Of a DNA stretch of 46,444 nt, positions 21,470 to 29,847 are shown one piece after another (position 1 is the stretch's first letter; each line of letters begins with the position of its first letter). Source of the DNA: an uncultured Collinsella sp. (lineage in GTDB: Bacteria; Actinomycetota; Coriobacteriia; Coriobacteriales; Coriobacteriaceae). A model generated the notes under the pieces. That model searched no databases. It was not told where the DNA came from and worked only from the letters and a program-made list of their open reading frames with translations. The position numbers and the translations under genes are program-made. The stretch lies in assembly GCA_958418185.1 (NCBI GenBank), contig CATZEP010000005.1, positions 1-46,444 on the forward strand, read 5' to 3'.

Positions 21470-23770
21470 CTATTTGATCTTGGTCGTGCCCGGCGCCAGG
21501 TTGGGGTCGGTCTCGTTGGCCTCGGTCTGGAAGTGCTCGGTGTACACGTTCTTGCCGTCGCGGAACATCTCGTAGTATTGCATCTTGGCGTAATCCTCGC
21601 GCGCCTTGGTGGCAGCCGCGGCCTCGGCGTCGTCGCCGGTGACGTTGGAGGAGAGCGCCCAACGCAGGCTAGCGTCCTCGTAGCCGACCGAGTTAATGGC
21701 GGGCAGCGACTCGCGAAGCGTCATGTGCGCCTTCTGGTAGTCGGTCAGCGGCGCGCCGATCAGCTGCATAAGCTGGGTGGACAGGTAGTTGGTGGACAGG
21801 TCGTCGACCTCGCTCGTCTGGTCGCAACCGGCAACGTCGTAGTTAGCCCAGATGATGTAGTCGGTCTGCCACAGGCGCTCTTGATGCGTAGCGTCGTCCT
21901 CGCCGGTAAACCACTTGTCATTGAACTTGGACGGGAAGAACGGCTGGTGATCGCCCCAGAACACCACGACTACCTTGCGGTCGAGCTTGCTCAAGGCGTT
22001 GAGGAAGTAGCGCAGCGCCTGATCGGACTGCTCGATGCACGAGACATACTCGTCGACATCGGACAGCGTGCCGTCCTCGACGGTCTTGGCGTCCAGGTCG
22101 GTCGTGTCGATATTCAGATGCATCTGCTTATCGACCGGCAGCAGGCCCGTATCGTAGCCCGAGTGGTTCTGCATGGTCACGTCGAAGATAAACTGAGGAT
22201 CGGCGTTCTGGTCGAGCAGCTCAAGAATCTTGTCGTAGGTAGCCTGGTCGGTCACCATGCCGCGCAGGGTGTCGGCCCCCTGGAAGTCGTTGATGGACAG
22301 GAATTGGTCAAAGCCAAAGTCCTTGTAGACGTTCTCGCGGTTCCAGTTGGTCGCGTGGTTGGGGTGCATGGCCGTGGTGGAATATCCGAGCGACTTGAAC
22401 TGCTCTGCCAGGTTCCCGGTCGTTTCCATGTTGTAGATGGTGTAGGGGTACACGCCCGAGCCCAGGTTGGCCATGGAGTTGCCGGTCATAAACTCAAACT
22501 CGGTATTGGCGGTACCGCCGCCGTAGGCGCTCACATAGAGCTTGCCGCGGCTGAGGCAGTTGGACAGGTTCTTAAAGTACTGCGGGCCCTCGTAGCCGGC
22601 GCGCATGTTCTGGTAGATCGAAAGGTCTGAGAAGGTCTCGTTCATGATGGCGATGACCGTGGGCTTCTCGCTGTCGAACTGCTCCTTTGCGGCGGCGCGC
22701 TCGTCGCTCTTGGCGGCATCGGACTTGTCGTAGGCCTTGGCGTACTTTTTGAGCGTAGCCTTGGCATCGTCGACGGAGTAGTCGGCGGGTTTGGGCGGCT
22801 TGATGGACTGCGCCGCGCTAATGAAAGCGGGCAGGTAGCCCTCGCGCCAGTAGCTCTCGAGCGGGCGCCAGGTGTAGACGGTGATGCCGAGGGTGTTGTA
22901 GTAGTCGATAAGCGTGACGTGCGCGGTCACGCCGCCCAGGCACAGCACGGCGACGAGCAGGTTGGTGAGCAGCATGCGCTTGGCGTTGGCGGCGCCCTTC
23001 TGACGGTGCGGTGCCACCAGGCCGGCGTACTCGCATAGCAGCATGGCGATGGCGGTAAAGCCCATGGACAGCACGCAGAACAGCGAGATCGAGAAGGTGT
23101 AGCCGGTGCCGGCGACCGCAGCGGCGGTGGAGATGGCCGAAAGGTCGCCCGGCTGGATGGGCATGGATTTAAACGTGATGACGAAGAACTCGGCAATGCC
23201 CAGGACAAAGAGGGCAAAGGCCAGGACCGCGGGAGCTGCGCCGTGGCGCTGGAATAGGAAGAACAAGCCAGTCATGAGCGTGGCGATGATGGCCCACTCG
23301 AGCAGGATGCACAGGGGGTAGACCCAGGTAAAGTCGTGGTTGGACGAGACCTCCATGCCAAGCAGCGCAAAGACGCCGGCGAGCAGCAGGCACAAGACGG
23401 CGGCGACGAGCGGTTTGCCCACAAAGGCGCCGCGCAGGCGGGCGAGCTTGCCGGTGGGGGCGGGGGCGTCGGGCGCGGCGAACGCAAAGACGCGCGGGGC
23501 GATGCGGTCGCGTGCGATGCTGGCCCAAGCGCATCCGGTGAGAATGGCGTTGGTCAGGATGAGCATCACAAAGGCGAGCGGCTCGTTTTGGGCGACGAGG
23601 CCCACGGCGCCCCAAATGGTCAAAAAGACCTGGAACAGACCGAAGGCGACGCTCCAGGCGATGGCGCTCTTGGCAATGGTGCCCGACTGCGCCTTGACGG
23701 TCTTGGTCTCACGTAACACAAAGTGGACGGTCGCCGCAAGACCGACGAGCGAGATGGCGGCAGCGAACAT
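21470..23770 (-). CDS. LtaS-like membrane phosphoglycerol transferase / sulfatase-fold protein
   Basis: 766 residues. The first ~330 carry about eight or nine membrane helices. The extracytoplasmic catalytic domain follows with IAIMNETFSDLS (metal-binding Glu), YGGGTANTEFEFMTGNS (presumed nucleophile T420), MHPNHATNWNRENVYKDFGF, TMQNHSGYD and VFWGDHQPFFP (metal Asp-His). These are the motifs of lipoteichoic-acid synthase-type alkaline-phosphatase-fold enzymes, which transfer glycerol-phosphate from phosphatidylglycerol to surface polymers. The ATG at 23770 has GAGGAG 8 bases upstream; a GTG at 23785 would overlap that site. It stands alone and convergent with the fibre operon. The exact polymer is unknown; in Coriobacteriia it may be a different wall glycopolymer. 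Confidence 0.88.
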   Translation of the reverse strand: MFAAAISLVGLAATVHFVLRETKTVKAQSGTIAKSAIAWSVAFGLFQVFLTIWGAVGLVAQNEPLAFVMLILTNAILTGCAWASIARDRIAPRVFAFAAPDAPAPTGKLARLRGAFVGKPLVAAVLCLLLAGVFALLGMEVSSNHDFTWVYPLCILLEWAIIATLMTGLFFLFQRHGAAPAVLAFALFVLGIAEFFVITFKSMPIQPGDLSAISTAAAVAGTGYTFSISLFCVLSMGFTAIAMLLCEYAGLVAPHRQKGAANAKRMLLTNLLVAVLCLGGVTAHVTLIDYYNTLGITVYTWRPLESYWREGYLPAFISAAQSIKPPKPADYSVDDAKATLKKYAKAYDKSDAAKSDERAAAKEQFDSEKPTVIAIMNETFSDLSIYQNMRAGYEGPQYFKNLSNCLSRGKLYVSAYGGGTANTEFEFMTGNSMANLGSGVYPYTIYNMETTGNLAEQFKSLGYSTTAMHPNHATNWNRENVYKDFGFDQFLSINDFQGADTLRGMVTDQATYDKILELLDQNADPQFIFDVTMQNHSGYDTGLLPVDKQMHLNIDTTDLDAKTVEDGTLSDVDEYVSCIEQSDQALRYFLNALSKLDRKVVVVFWGDHQPFFPSKFNDKWFTGEDDATHQERLWQTDYIIWANYDVAGCDQTSEVDDLSTNYLSTQLMQLIGAPLTDYQKAHMTLRESLPAINSVGYEDASLRWALSSNVTGDDAEAAAATKAREDYAKMQYYEMFRDGKNVYTEHFQTEANETDPNLAPGTTKIK

Positions 23771-23983
23771 GCTGAGACTCCTCACAAACTAAAACCTACG
23801 AAAGCGGGGGTTTACCCGATTGTTACCAAAATATGCGCTGCAATTGGTGGCTGCGCACAACAACCAGCCATATTAACGCGCACGTGTGGCGGTATGGCGC
23901 AATGTAGTGGCGACCTGCGCGATAATGGATGGGAATTACACGGAAACGTAAAGGCTTCTTAAAGAAATGGCGAGGGTAGGGCG

Positions 23984-24856
23984 ATGAACGAGCAGGTTTG
24001 CAAGGCGGACATGGGCGGCGGCGAAGCTGCGGGCGTGGATACGAACGGCTACCCGGTCGAGACTACGGGCAACACGGTGCTGGACATCTTGGAGCATCGC
24101 TCGTCTACGCGTGCCTTCGCGCGTGATGACGACGACCGCCCCGTGGCGGTGACCGACGAGCAGCGGGCGGCGATCCTGCATGCGGCGAGTCGCGCGCCGT
24201 CGGCGGGTGCCATGATGATGTATTCCATCGTAAGCATTCGCGAGCAGGCTACGCTCGACCGCCTGGCCGACCTGTGCGACCATCAGCCTATGATTGCCAA
24301 GGCGCCCTGGGCACTTATATTTGTCGTCGACTACGCCAAGTGGATCGATCTGTTTGAGCATGTGGGCTGCTTTGAGCCCGAGTTTGTCGAGCGCACGGGC
24401 AAGGCACCCCGCCGCGCGCCGGGTTTGGGCGACTTTGCCATCGCGGCGCAGGATGCCGTGATTGCTGCCCAAAACGCCGTGGTTGCCGCCGAGGCCCTGG
24501 GGCTGGGGAGCTGCTACATCGGTGATATCGTCGAGAATGCCGAGGAAGTTGCCGAGCTGCTCGATCTGCCGCCCTATACCATGCCGCTATCGATGCTCAT
24601 CATCGGCACGCCCCGTAAGGAGCGTCCGGCGATCGCGCACCCCGTGGTGAACCTGGTGCACGAGGAGCGCTACTGCCGTGCGGACGACGCGACCATGGAC
24701 GCGCAGGTGGCCGAGATGGATGCGATGTTTCGCCCACACGCCCGCGAGGTGGGCGAGCGCGTGGTGGATATCTACACCCGCAAACACACCAGTCCCTTTA
24801 TGGCCGAGATGAGCCGCTCCATGGAGTGGTGGTTCAAAAACTGGCTCGGAAAATGA
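23984..24856 (+). CDS. Nitroreductase family protein
   Basis: 290 residues. After a ~30-residue polar leader, ILEHRSSTRAFARDD is the FMN-phosphate-binding RRSxRxF-type motif of the nitroreductase fold, followed by AASRAPSAGAMMMYSI and ALGLGSCYIGDIVENAEEVA, the flavin-contacting loop and helix near the C-terminus. LLDLPPYTMPLSMLIIGTP is the closing strand. A further ~70 residues extend the usual domain. Such enzymes are FMN-dependent NAD(P)H oxidoreductases acting on nitro, quinone or enone compounds; the substrate is unknown. The ATG at 23984 has a weak GAGGG about 10 bases upstream. It is a single gene closed by a hairpin at 24859. Confidence 0.88.
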   Translation: MNEQVCKADMGGGEAAGVDTNGYPVETTGNTVLDILEHRSSTRAFARDDDDRPVAVTDEQRAAILHAASRAPSAGAMMMYSIVSIREQATLDRLADLCDHQPMIAKAPWALIFVVDYAKWIDLFEHVGCFEPEFVERTGKAPRRAPGLGDFAIAAQDAVIAAQNAVVAAEALGLGSCYIGDIVENAEEVAELLDLPPYTMPLSMLIIGTPRKERPAIAHPVVNLVHEERYCRADDATMDAQVAEMDAMFRPHAREVGERVVDIYTRKHTSPFMAEMSRSMEWWFKNWLGK

Positions 24857-24857
24857 C

Positions 24858-24891
24858 GAATGTGACAAGGGGACAGTCCCTTTGTCACATT
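24858..24891 (+). terminator. Repeat family 4 hairpin, copy 1 (ACAAAGGG core)
   Basis: AATGTGACAAGGGG... pairs with CCCTTTGTCACATT. The core AAGGGGACAGTCCCTTTGT is shared with hairpins at 27344 and 38224, while the outer stem differs but pairs. It lies 2 bases after the nitroreductase stop and may terminate it; no T-tract follows. Confidence 0.6.
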
Positions 24892-24973
24892 CCATATCGC
24901 CGCGGTAGTCTAAAGACTGTATAAATCTTTATCTAGCTGGGAAAACAGTGCATTAAAACATGGGCCGATTACC

Positions 24974-24979
24974 TATAAT
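24974..24979 (+). promoter_or_regulatory. -10 element of kup
   Basis: A perfect TATAAT lies 36 bases before the kup start. No convincing -35 is seen 16-18 bases upstream, so an activator (such as the linked KdpE-like regulator) could be needed; that is inference. Confidence 0.5.
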
Positions 24980-25014
24980 CCCCTCGAACGTTAAAGTTGG
25001 GAGGAAACCGGCTT

Positions 25015-27042
25015 ATGGAACAAAAGGCCAAGGAGGCAGCCTCGCACGCTGCGATTCCTGTGAGCATCTCGGCGATGCTCGTCACGCTGGGCGTGGTGTA
25101 TGGCGATATCGGCACCAGCCCCATGTATGTAACCAAGGCACTCGTTGCCGGCAACGGCGGCATCGGAAGCGTCACGGAGGAGTTCGTACTCGGCGCGCTC
25201 TCGCTCGTCGTGTGGACGGTCACGCTGCTGACGACCGTCAAGTACGTGCTCATCTCGCTGCGCGCTGACAACCACGGCGAGGGTGGCATCTTTGCTCTGT
25301 ACAGCTTGGTTAAGCGCTGCGGCAAATGGCTCATCATCCCCGCCATGCTGGGCGGCGCGGCACTGCTCGCCGATGGTATCCTCACGCCTGCCGTTACCGT
25401 GACTACGGCTATCGAGGGTCTGCGCACCATTCCGGCAGTCCACGCCGTGCTCGGTGACGATCAGGCCCGCGTTGTCGCCATCACGCTTGCCATCATCATC
25501 GTGCTCTTCTTGGTGCAGCGCATCGGCACGGCCAAGATCGGCCGCGCCTTTGGCCCCATCATGACGCTGTGGTTTTTGTTCCTGGGTGGTACGGGCCTGT
25601 TCTTTGTCTTTCAGCATCCCACGGTGCTGCTGTGCCTCAACCCGCTGCGCGGCATCGCCTTTTTGCTGAGCCCCAACAACCATGCGGGCATCATGATTCT
25701 GGGCAGCTGCTTCCTCGCCACCACCGGTGCCGAGGCGCTCTACTCCGACATGGGCCACGTTGGCCGCGGCAACATTTATGCCACCTGGCCGTTCGTTAAG
25801 TGCTGCCTGCTGCTTTCCTATATGGGCCAGGGCGCTTGGCTTATGAACAACGCTGCCAACCCCGAGCTCATGGGCATTGCCGACCTCAACCCCTTCTACC
25901 AGATGCTCACCCCGGGCCTGCGTCCCTTTGCCGTCGGCCTTTCCACCGTCGCGGCCATCATTGCCTCGCAGGCGCTCATCACCGGCGCATTCTCGCTGGT
26001 GTCCGAGGCCAGCCGCCTGGACCTCATGCCGCACATGCAGGTTTTCTATCCTGCCGAGACCAAGGGCCAGCTCTATATTCCCATGGTCAACAACGTCATG
26101 CTTGTGGGCTGCGTCATCGTGGTGCTGCTGTTCCAGAGCTCGGCGCACATGGAGGCCGCTTACGGCTTGGCGATCACCCTGACCATGATGTGCACGACGC
26201 TGCTGCTCTTCTTCTACTTGCATGTCGATCGCGGCCTTAAGGTCGCCCCGTATATCTTCGTTGCGTTCTTCCTTATGCTCGAGGGCTTCTTCTTTGTGAG
26301 TTCGCTCACCAAGTTCTTCCACGGCGGCTACTTCACCATCCTCATGGCTGCACTCATCATGGGCATTATGGTGTGCTGGTACAACGGCACGGCGGTCGAG
26401 CAGCGCCAGTTTACGCTGCTGCCGCTGCGCAGCTACCTGCCGCAGCTCAAGCGCCTGCGCGACGACGACCGTTACGAGCGCATGAGCGACAACGTCGTGT
26501 ACCTGACCAAGGACACCCATACCGACTACATCGACCGCGATATCGTCTATTCGATCTTGGACAAGCATCCCAAGCGCGCCCGCGCCTGGTGGTTTGTGAA
26601 TGTCGAGACCATGGACGAACCGCACACCTTTGCCTATTCGGTCGAGACGTTCGGCACCGACTACGTGTTCCGCGTGCATCTGTACCTGGGCTACAAGATC
26701 AACCAGCGCGTCAATGCCTACCTGCGTCAGGTTGTTCAGGACCTGGCTGCCACCGGCGAGCTGCCGCCGCAGACGCATGACTACTCGGTCTACAAGGATC
26801 CGGGTAACATCGGCACGTTCAAGTTCGTCCTGATCCGTAAGCTTCTGGCGCCCGAAAGCGATGTGGAGCCCAGCGAGCGTACGGCCATCACGCTCAAGTA
26901 CATCATCCGCCGTGCCGCCGGCACGCCTGCACGCTGGTACGGCCTGGAGAACTCCAACGTGAGCTTTGAGTACGTGCCGCTGTTCACCAAGTTCAAGGCT
27001 GTGAATAAGATGCAGCGCCTGGCCCCCAACGAGCGGCCGTAG
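25015..27042 (+). CDS. kup: Kup/Trk-type potassium uptake protein
   Basis: 675 residues with about twelve membrane helices in the first 450 and a ~220-residue cytoplasmic C-terminal domain. The family opening LGVVYGDIGTSPMYVTKAL is present, as are RADNHGEGGIFALYSLV, GGAALLADGILTPAVTVTTA and TTGAEALYSDMGHVGRGNI. Kup imports K+ with protons through the cytoplasmic membrane. The ATG at 25015 has GGGAGGA 8 bases upstream. Downstream lie a one-helix peptide, a KdpD-like kinase and a KdpE-like regulator, so uptake is probably coupled to potassium sensing here even though no kdpFABC is present in the window. Confidence 0.95.
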   Translation: MEQKAKEAASHAAIPVSISAMLVTLGVVYGDIGTSPMYVTKALVAGNGGIGSVTEEFVLGALSLVVWTVTLLTTVKYVLISLRADNHGEGGIFALYSLVKRCGKWLIIPAMLGGAALLADGILTPAVTVTTAIEGLRTIPAVHAVLGDDQARVVAITLAIIIVLFLVQRIGTAKIGRAFGPIMTLWFLFLGGTGLFFVFQHPTVLLCLNPLRGIAFLLSPNNHAGIMILGSCFLATTGAEALYSDMGHVGRGNIYATWPFVKCCLLLSYMGQGAWLMNNAANPELMGIADLNPFYQMLTPGLRPFAVGLSTVAAIIASQALITGAFSLVSEASRLDLMPHMQVFYPAETKGQLYIPMVNNVMLVGCVIVVLLFQSSAHMEAAYGLAITLTMMCTTLLLFFYLHVDRGLKVAPYIFVAFFLMLEGFFFVSSLTKFFHGGYFTILMAALIMGIMVCWYNGTAVEQRQFTLLPLRSYLPQLKRLRDDDRYERMSDNVVYLTKDTHTDYIDRDIVYSILDKHPKRARAWWFVNVETMDEPHTFAYSVETFGTDYVFRVHLYLGYKINQRVNAYLRQVVQDLAATGELPPQTHDYSVYKDPGNIGTFKFVLIRKLLAPESDVEPSERTAITLKYIIRRAAGTPARWYGLENSNVSFEYVPLFTKFKAVNKMQRLAPNERP

Positions 27043-27102
27043 ACGTCGGCGGCTACACGGAGTTAGTTTTTGATGGATAAGCATGAGGCCGGGGAGGCAA
27101 AC

Positions 27103-27297
27103 ATGGATACAAAGGCGCTCGATGGCCGTGAGGCGGTGGTCGAAATGGTGCGTGAGGCGCGTGTCGACGCCGCCGAAGATCGGTTCTTTACGAATCGGGC
27201 CAACATGGACATGGCCGACCGCGTGATCTCGATCGTGGCACTGGTATTTGGAGCGGTGTGCGTATGTGCCCTGCTCGCGCACGTACTGTTTGTCTAG
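27103..27297 (+). CDS. Small single-helix membrane protein
   Basis: 64 residues from the ATG at 27103 (GGGGAGG 5 bases upstream); an in-frame ATG at 27073 would add 10 residues and also has a possible site. The N-terminal half is charged (DGREAVVEMVREARVDAAEDRFF); the C-terminal half is a single membrane helix (VISIVALVFGAVCVCALLAHV). No family is recognised. Its place between kup and the KdpD-like kinase, 60 bases after kup, suggests an accessory subunit, as small KdpF-like peptides are for Kdp, but there is no sequence similarity to claim. Confidence 0.6.
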   Translation: MDTKALDGREAVVEMVREARVDAAEDRFFTNRANMDMADRVISIVALVFGAVCVCALLAHVLFV

Positions 27298-27343
27298 CGA
27301 CCGCCGGTCGTAGAAGGCTTTACACTTGGAACCACCACAAGGG

Positions 27344-27390
27344 AAACCACCACAAAGGTGCCTGTCCCTTTGTGGTGGTTTTTGTTTTTG
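27344..27390 (+). terminator. Terminator / repeat family 4 hairpin, copy 2
   Basis: AAACCACCACAAAGG (27344-27358) pairs with CCTTTGTGGTGGTTT (27367-27381), followed by TTGTTTTTG. An imperfect copy of the left arm (GAACCACCACAAGGG, 27329-27343) precedes it. It separates kup and the small peptide from the two-component genes. Confidence 0.75.
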
Positions 27391-27409
27391 AGAGAGGGGC
27401 GGGGCGCTG

Positions 27410-29035
27410 ATGGACGTCCGTACGGACGGCGATATTGCCGATAGCTTTTGGTGGCGGCGCACAACGCTGACGCGCCGCACTCCTCTGTATGACGCCTGCG
27501 TATCGGCGGGGCTGCTGGTCGCGGCGACGATTGTGGGCGCGCTGCTCGACCATCCGGGTCTCGCGCCGAGCATCATGATCGTCTATGTGTTCGCCGTTCA
27601 GCTGTGCGCATTCTTTACCTGGAGTCGCCTGTATTGCTTGCTGAGCTCGGCTGCTGCCGTGGCGCTCTACAACTTCTTGTTTGTCGACCCGCGCTACTCG
27701 CTGTCGCTTATCGACCGCGGCTATCCCGGCATGTTCTTCATCATGTTTGTGGTCTCGCTTGTGTCGAGCTCGATTGCGTTGGCCCTGCGCCGCGCCTTGG
27801 CACAGGCTGCCGCCAGCGACCGTCGCACGCATATGGTGCTCGAGACCAACCGCATGCTGCAGCGGTGCGCCGATCAGCAGCAGATTGTCCATGCCATGGC
27901 AACGCAGCTGGCGCGTCTTTCGGGCTGTCCGGTCGTGTGGTACAGCGCCGACACCGACGATGATGACCTGCTGCCGCGTGCGACGTACACAGCTGTGGGC
28001 GATGCGGCACCGGTGCACGAGCTGGCGCCGCAGATGCCGCCGCGGCTCTCGGCGTCCGCCTATGTGGGAACGCCACTCGATGCCACCTATGGCGGCTCGG
28101 CGTTCTACGGCATATACCTGACGGTGCGTTCGGGCGACACTATGGTGCGCACGGGCGATCCCGTCTCGGTGGTGGGGGTACTCGCCATCGTTGCCGAGCC
28201 CGACGTGCTGACGCACGAGGAGCGGACACTTGCCGATGCCATCGTGAGCGAAGGCGAGCTGGCGCTCGATCGCGCCCGCGCCATGGAGGCCCGCGAGGAG
28301 GCGGCGGTGCTCGCCAAAAACGAGCAGCTGCGCGCCAACCTGCTGCGCTCCATCTCGCACGACCTGCGCACGCCGCTCACCAGTATTTCGGGCAATGCCG
28401 ACGTGCTGCTCGACCAGGGCTCGACCGGCACGGCCGTGCTCGATAGCCAGACGCGCCGCGGCATGCTCCTGTCCATTCGCTCGGATGCGCAATGGCTCAA
28501 CGCCACCGTCGAGAACCTGCTCGCCATCACCAAGCTCGAGGGCGGCGGTATGCGCCTGTCGACCACGCTCGAGCTCATGGACGATATCGTCGAGGAGGCG
28601 CTGCGCCACGTAAGTCCGGCCGTGCGCGAGCACGACCTTAAGGTGGTGGCGTGCGATGAGCTGGCACTCGTCAACGTCGATGCGCGCCTGATGGTGCAGC
28701 TGGTGGTCAATCTGGTGAACAACGCCATCACCTATACGCCCGCAGGCTCGCATATCGTGATTTCGATTGGCGCTGATGGCGGACGCGTGAGGTGTTCGGT
28801 CGCTGACGACGGGCCGGGCATCGCACCCGAGGACCGCGAGCGGATCTTTGAGTCGTTCTATACCGCCAACCATGGTCTGGCCGACAGCCACCGCAGCGTG
28901 GGCCTGGGTCTTTCGCTCTGTCGCTCCATTGCGCTGGCACATGGCGGTAGCATAGAGGTTGCCGCGGCGGACCCGCACGGCTCGGTCTTTACGATTGAGC
29001 TTCCCGCCGCCGACGTTTCGTTTGATAAGGAGTAA
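27410..29035 (+). CDS. KdpD-like sensor histidine kinase lacking the KdpD N-terminal region
   Basis: 541 residues. Residues about 25-125 hold four membrane helices with YNFLFVDPRYSLSL, the DUF4118 segment of KdpD. A GAF-like region follows (about 135-295), then the HisKA domain with the phospho-accepting H317 in SISHDLRTPLTSISGN, the N-box LVNNAITYTPAGSH, and G-boxes VADDGPGIAPEDRERIF and VGLGLSLCRSIALAHGGS. KdpD proper is ~890 residues and begins with a cytoplasmic KdpD domain and a Usp domain; both are missing, and the ATG at 27410 directly follows a terminator, so this is not a truncated reading. The partner regulator starts 4 bases after the stop. It presumably senses potassium or turgor. 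Confidence 0.9.
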   Translation: MDVRTDGDIADSFWWRRTTLTRRTPLYDACVSAGLLVAATIVGALLDHPGLAPSIMIVYVFAVQLCAFFTWSRLYCLLSSAAAVALYNFLFVDPRYSLSLIDRGYPGMFFIMFVVSLVSSSIALALRRALAQAAASDRRTHMVLETNRMLQRCADQQQIVHAMATQLARLSGCPVVWYSADTDDDDLLPRATYTAVGDAAPVHELAPQMPPRLSASAYVGTPLDATYGGSAFYGIYLTVRSGDTMVRTGDPVSVVGVLAIVAEPDVLTHEERTLADAIVSEGELALDRARAMEAREEAAVLAKNEQLRANLLRSISHDLRTPLTSISGNADVLLDQGSTGTAVLDSQTRRGMLLSIRSDAQWLNATVENLLAITKLEGGGMRLSTTLELMDDIVEEALRHVSPAVREHDLKVVACDELALVNVDARLMVQLVVNLVNNAITYTPAGSHIVISIGADGGRVRCSVADDGPGIAPEDRERIFESFYTANHGLADSHRSVGLGLSLCRSIALAHGGSIEVAAADPHGSVFTIELPAADVSFDKE

Positions 29036-29039
29036 CGCT

Positions 29040-29753
29040 GTGCCGAACTCTGCCGTAAAACCGCTTATCTTGGTCGTTGAGGACGACCCCGCCGTTCGCA
29101 ACTTAATCGTTGCCGCGCTCGAGGCGCATGGCTTGCGCCATATGGCTGTGGAGACCGCCCATGCCGCCATCGCCGCCGCCTCATCGCAGGCACCGAGCAT
29201 TGTGCTGCTCGATCTGGGCCTGCCCGATATGGACGGCGTCAAGGTGGTGGAGTCGGTGCGCGCATGGTCGGGCATGCCGATCATTGTGGTCTCGGCGCGC
29301 AGCGAGGATGCGGACAAGATTCGCGCACTCGATGCCGGCGCCGACGACTACCTGACCAAGCCGTTTTCGGTCGAGGAGCTGCTCGCGCGCATTCGTACGA
29401 CGCTCAGGCGCCTTTCGTATGCGCAAACGGGCGGCGTTGCCTCCGAGGGCTCGTTCGATACCGGCGAGCTGCATATCGATTTTGATGCCGGCATCGCCAC
29501 GATGGATGGCGAGGAGCTGCATCTGACGCCGATCGAGTACAAGCTCCTGTGCCTGCTGGCGCATAACGCCGACAAGGTGCTGACGCACCAGTTTATCCTG
29601 CACGAGATTTGGGGCACGGCAACCAAGAGTGACCTGGCGAGCCTGCGTGTCTTTATGGGCACGCTGCGCAAGAAGATTGAGTCCGACCCCGCGCATCCGC
29701 GCTATATCCAGACGCATGTGGGTATCGGTTACCGATTGGTCACCCAAGGCTAG
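29040..29753 (+). CDS. KdpE-like response regulator (OmpR family)
   Basis: 237 residues from the GTG at 29040 (AAGGAGT about 7 bases upstream). The receiver domain has the acidic pair VVEDDP, the phosphorylation site D58 in LLDLGLPDMDG, VVSARSEDADKI and the lysine in YLTKPF. The C-terminal winged helix (about 135-235) has LTPIEYKLLCLLAHNADKV, LHEIWG and LRVFMGTLRKKIE then YIQTHVGIGYRL, close to KdpE. It is co-translated with the kinase. Likely targets are kup and itself; no binding-site repeat was identified. Confidence 0.93.
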   Translation: MPNSAVKPLILVVEDDPAVRNLIVAALEAHGLRHMAVETAHAAIAAASSQAPSIVLLDLGLPDMDGVKVVESVRAWSGMPIIVVSARSEDADKIRALDAGADDYLTKPFSVEELLARIRTTLRRLSYAQTGGVASEGSFDTGELHIDFDAGIATMDGEELHLTPIEYKLLCLLAHNADKVLTHQFILHEIWGTATKSDLASLRVFMGTLRKKIESDPAHPRYIQTHVGIGYRLVTQG

Positions 29754-29777
29754 ATCGCCAACCACCATCCCAATATG

Positions 29778-29845
29778 AGTTGCGGTGAAATACGGTCTAA
29801 ATTTGCCTAATTCCAGGCAAAACAGTCCGTATTCCACCGCAACTT
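29778..29845. repeat. Palindromic repeat family 1, copy 2
   Basis: GTTGCGGTGAAATACGG and CAGTCCGTATTCCACCGCAA repeat the arms of 4641-4708. The loop differs and contains its own small stem (TTTGCCT / AGGCAAA). It lies between the convergent kdpE-like and rlmKL-like genes, overlapping the latter's 3' end region, and could terminate both. Confidence 0.75.
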
Positions 29846-29847
29846 TG

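Noticed and set aside
24892..25014. Cyclic-di-AMP or other riboswitch in the kup leader
   Set aside because: The distance from the -10 to the start codon is about 35 bases, too short for a riboswitch, and no conserved core is seen.
24991..27576. A minus-strand open frame of 861 codons opposite kup
   Set aside because: It is antisense to a well-conserved Kup transporter. Its composition (His, Gln, Asp, Arg rich) shows no domain.
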